NCBI GenBank assembly: GCA_024230695.1
Contig: JAAERC010000312.1
Coordinates: forward strand, 1-6,358
Origin: Candidatus Zixiibacteriota bacterium
GTDB lineage: Bacteria; Zixibacteria; MSB-5A5; GN15; PGXB01
DNA: 6,358 nt
Direction: 5' to 3'
Shown here: positions 4,944 through 6,358 of the stretch, piece after piece
How positions within the stretch are numbered: position 1 is the first letter of the stretch
How the letters are laid out: each line of letters opens with the position of its first letter
Position numbers and translations under genes: made by a program
Notes under the pieces: generated by a model
What the model was told of the DNA's origin: nothing
Databases searched by the model: none
The model's input: only the letters and a program-made list of their open reading frames with translations

Positions 4944-5711
4944 ATGCAAAATCTATTTAAAAACAGAACAATTTTACTGCTGATACCATTTATGATACTG
5001 GTCTTTTTCAGCCAACAATCTTTGGCAGTCCAATTCAGAAGTAAGAGTAAGAAAAAGAACAATCATACGTATAACACTCAAAAAAATTATCCATGGGGTC
5101 TTCAGATCGCTCTTGATGGGAATGACGATGAAAACATAGAAAATTACGATGATTTTGGAATTCGGTTTTCGCTAAAACGTCAAACGTCAAAGAATACTGC
5201 AGTAAGGTTTAATCTTGGTTTTCAGGGGCATGAGGTCGATTATATCCGGCGTAGTTCAATTGAATCGGGTCGGATAACAATCGATCTTGATGATAATAGC
5301 AGATTTGATTTTACCGGAGCCAATTTGTCATTTCAATATCTTTATTGTCCCAACCCGGATAATAATTTTCAATTCTTTTGGGGTGCGGGACCCAGGCTAA
5401 GTATCAATGAAATCGATCCAGATGTTGTGCTGGTATATTATAATGACAATTATTTTGATTATTATGATGAAATATATAGCGAAAGCAGTACAAAATTGGG
5501 ACTCGGTATTGAGGCGGCAGTAGGAACAGAATGGTTTTTAAGCAAACATTTCAGCCTTCTGGCCGAATGGGGGCTTACTTTGCAACATGAATGGTATTTC
5601 TTTGAACTCGATAATGATTATTACAATACATTCAATGAATTTGAAACGGTAAGCGACGGTTTACATCTTGATGCCACTCGTATCAAACTTGGAGCCGCCT
5701 TTTACTTTTAA
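4944..5711 (+). CDS. Outer-membrane beta-barrel protein, about 8 strands
   Basis: This encodes 255 residues from an ATG with GAAGGG about 6 nt upstream. A Sec signal peptide covers about residues 1-28 (core TILLLIPFMILVFF, cleavage near SLA-VQ). A basic, Asn-rich segment follows (RSKSKKKNN, 32-40). Alternating-hydrophobic strands then occur at about 51-59, 70-79, 85-94, 122-135, 143-152, 183-194, 202-214 and 243-255. The last strand ends ...LGAAFYF with a C-terminal Phe, the usual outer-membrane barrel signal for BAM recognition. Two long presumed extracellular loops (about 153-182 and 215-242) are rich in Asp, Asn, Tyr and Glu. The overall plan is like OmpW/OmpX or 'outer membrane protein beta-barrel domain' families, but I cannot assign a named family. 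It is probably a monocistronic unit with a sigma-54-like promoter and a hairpin terminator. Its role could be surface interaction or small-solute passage; neither is shown. Confidence 0.85.
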   Translation: MQNLFKNRTILLLIPFMILVFFSQQSLAVQFRSKSKKKNNHTYNTQKNYPWGLQIALDGNDDENIENYDDFGIRFSLKRQTSKNTAVRFNLGFQGHEVDYIRRSSIESGRITIDLDDNSRFDFTGANLSFQYLYCPNPDNNFQFFWGAGPRLSINEIDPDVVLVYYNDNYFDYYDEIYSESSTKLGLGIEAAVGTEWFLSKHFSLLAEWGLTLQHEWYFFELDNDYYNTFNEFETVSDGLHLDATRIKLGAAFYF

Positions 5712-5741
5712 AAAATAAATATCTCTAACACGCTCCATTCG

Positions 5742-5786
5742 GGCGGACGCTCTTCCTTACAAGCTTACAGAGGGTGTCCGCCTTTT
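5742..5786 (+). terminator. Large hairpin terminator after the barrel gene
   Basis: GGCGGACGCTCT (5742-5753) pairs with AGGGTGTCCGCC (5771-5782): the outer 7 bp are perfect and the inner 5 include G:T pairs, with a 17-nt loop. TTTT (5783-5786) and further T/A-rich sequence follow. It lies 30 bp after the TAA stop. The large loop and the GC-rich GTCCGCC arms also look like an interspersed palindrome, so the terminator may have been recruited from a repeat. Confidence 0.7.
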
Positions 5787-5957
5787 CTAATTTATAAACA
5801 ATAATTCATAATATCAATTTCCTGTTGACGAACGATTATATGTTTCAAATCATTTCATATTGCCAAACATTTGGGTGAATTTATATCGTATTATTAAAAA
5901 AAATTCTATTTTATCCTGAAAAATAACTCGCACCTCCGCCTCGCCCCTGTAAATCAC

Positions 5958-5979
5958 TACAATACAACAACTTATTGTA
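5958..5979. promoter_or_regulatory. Candidate operator dyad upstream of the sensor gene
   Basis: TACAATA (5958-5964) and TATTGTA (5973-5979) are perfect inverted 7-mers separated by 8 bp. The right half overlaps a possible -35 (TTGTAT). The half-site spacing would suit a dimeric regulator, but AT-rich dyads of this length can arise by chance. Confidence 0.3.
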
Positions 5980-6047
5980 TCAGTATATATGATAGGATAG
6001 TAATATATTCTTTAATTCTGCCGAAATATAGATGAAGGTGGGGAAAT

Positions 6048-6062
6048 ATGAGAAAAGTCTGA
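6048..6062 (+). other. Four-codon ORF with a Shine-Dalgarno site (possible leader ORF)
   Basis: ATG-AGA-AAA-GTC-TGA (Met-Arg-Lys-Val-stop) is preceded by AGGTGG (6036-6041) 6 nt upstream, a better site than the one for the sensor gene itself. It lies 48 nt before the sensor ATG at 6110. A -1 slip on the AAAA run (6053-6056) would join it in frame to the sensor coding sequence. It could be a leader ORF, a frame-shifted true start, or chance. Confidence 0.25.
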
Positions 6063-6109
6063 AACCATTAGAGTTGCATAAAAACAACTATGGATTATTT
6101 GAACAAATA

Positions 6110-6358
6110 ATGAAATCACTATCAATAAAAACTCAAATTCTTATTCTAATTCTTGCACTGGTGACTATCTCACTTGGTTTTTTAATGTTTCAAACAATTA
6201 TCCAGACAAAAAATCAATTACACGGCGATATGGATAAACGTATTGTAAGTATGATATCGATTATTGCCACCAATGTTGGACCGGGAATTGAATTTGAGGA
6301 TGAAACTTATATACAGGACATTGTTGCCGGAGCCTTTGAAGATAAGGATATGATAGCC
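6110..6358 (+). CDS. Membrane sensor protein, N-terminus (CHASE8-like; cut by window edge)
   Basis: The frame is open for 83 codons to the last base and continues beyond the window. The start of the product is MKSLSIKTQ, a transmembrane helix at about residues 9-31 (ILILILALVTISLGFLMF region), then a presumed periplasmic part with MDKRIVSMISIIATNVGPGI and EFEDETYIQDIVAGAFEDKDMIA. The pattern of a helix, then small residues and a FxD-x turn, then a helix ending in D-x-x-I-A is what I know from CHASE8 sensor domains at the front of histidine kinases, GGDEF proteins and chemoreceptors. The output domain is not visible, so the class is open. The ATG has no clear ribosome binding site. The frame stays open upstream to an ATG at 6032 (26 more residues), also without one. 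The first well-placed site in the leader instead serves a four-codon ORF at 6048. Confidence 0.7.
   Translation, partial: MKSLSIKTQILILILALVTISLGFLMFQTIIQTKNQLHGDMDKRIVSMISIIATNVGPGIEFEDETYIQDIVAGAFEDKDMIA

Larger units (their letters stand above)
5787..6109. other. Non-coding gap before the sensor gene
   Basis: This 323-bp AT-rich gap holds no gene I can support, other than a possible four-codon ORF (6048-6062) and an N-terminal extension frame of the next gene (from 6032). It contains the dyad at 5958-5979, a TTGTAT/TAGTAA pair 17 bp apart nearby (from about 5975) that might be a weak promoter, a short CCAAA-CA-TTTGG dyad at 5863-5874, and a poly-A stretch near 5896. No tRNA-like or riboswitch-like fold was recognised. 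Confidence 0.5.

Noticed and set aside
4769..5062. Minus-strand ORF with a hydrophobic N-terminus
   Set aside because: The hydrophobic start is the reverse complement of the signal-peptide region of the barrel gene. The frame covers the divergent promoter region and lacks an RBS.

Overview
This is an AT-rich bacterial window from a Gram-negative organism. It carries an outer-membrane beta-barrel protein, a lipoprotein with a clear lipobox, several Sec signal peptides, and strong GGAGG-type ribosome binding sites on most genes. The intergenic GC-rich palindromes, and one element with the ends GAGATTGCC...CTCGCAATGACA, resemble repeats scattered through genomes of environmental bacteria such as candidate phyla of the FCB group (Zixibacteria-like) and some deltaproteobacteria. 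That placement is an impression from recall, not something the window proves. There are no tRNA or rRNA genes, no CRISPR array and no transposase.

Layout: seven genes on the minus strand fill bases 1-4669, and two genes on the plus strand fill 4944-6358. Reading the minus strand in its own direction, from 4669 downwards, the order is: a secreted DUF4097-type beta-repeat protein (4669-3815) followed after 23 bp by a class I methyltransferase (3791-3234), probably one transcript; a VOC/glyoxalase-fold protein (3125-2775) closed by a convincing intrinsic terminator; a membrane-anchored coiled-coil protein (2601-2014) with its own candidate promoter; a small lipoprotein (1866-1318); and two tandem paralogous secreted proteins (1116-382 and 314 to beyond base 1) that share a 22-bp leader and look PepSY-like. 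The gaps between the last four genes hold interspersed palindromic repeats, one of which supplies the stop codon of the second-last gene.

On the plus strand, an outer-membrane barrel gene (4944-5711) has a candidate sigma-54 promoter and ends in a large hairpin terminator. After about 320-400 bp with no evident gene comes the start of a membrane sensor protein (6110 onward), probably CHASE8-like and cut off by the window edge.

Most products are envelope or secreted proteins of unknown role. Apart from the 4669-3234 pair there is no strong sign that the genes form one pathway. The best leads are the tandem PepSY-like paralogs with duplicated leaders, the repeat that ends a reading frame, the sigma-54-like site before the barrel gene, and the Shine-Dalgarno-equipped four-codon ORF just before the sensor gene.
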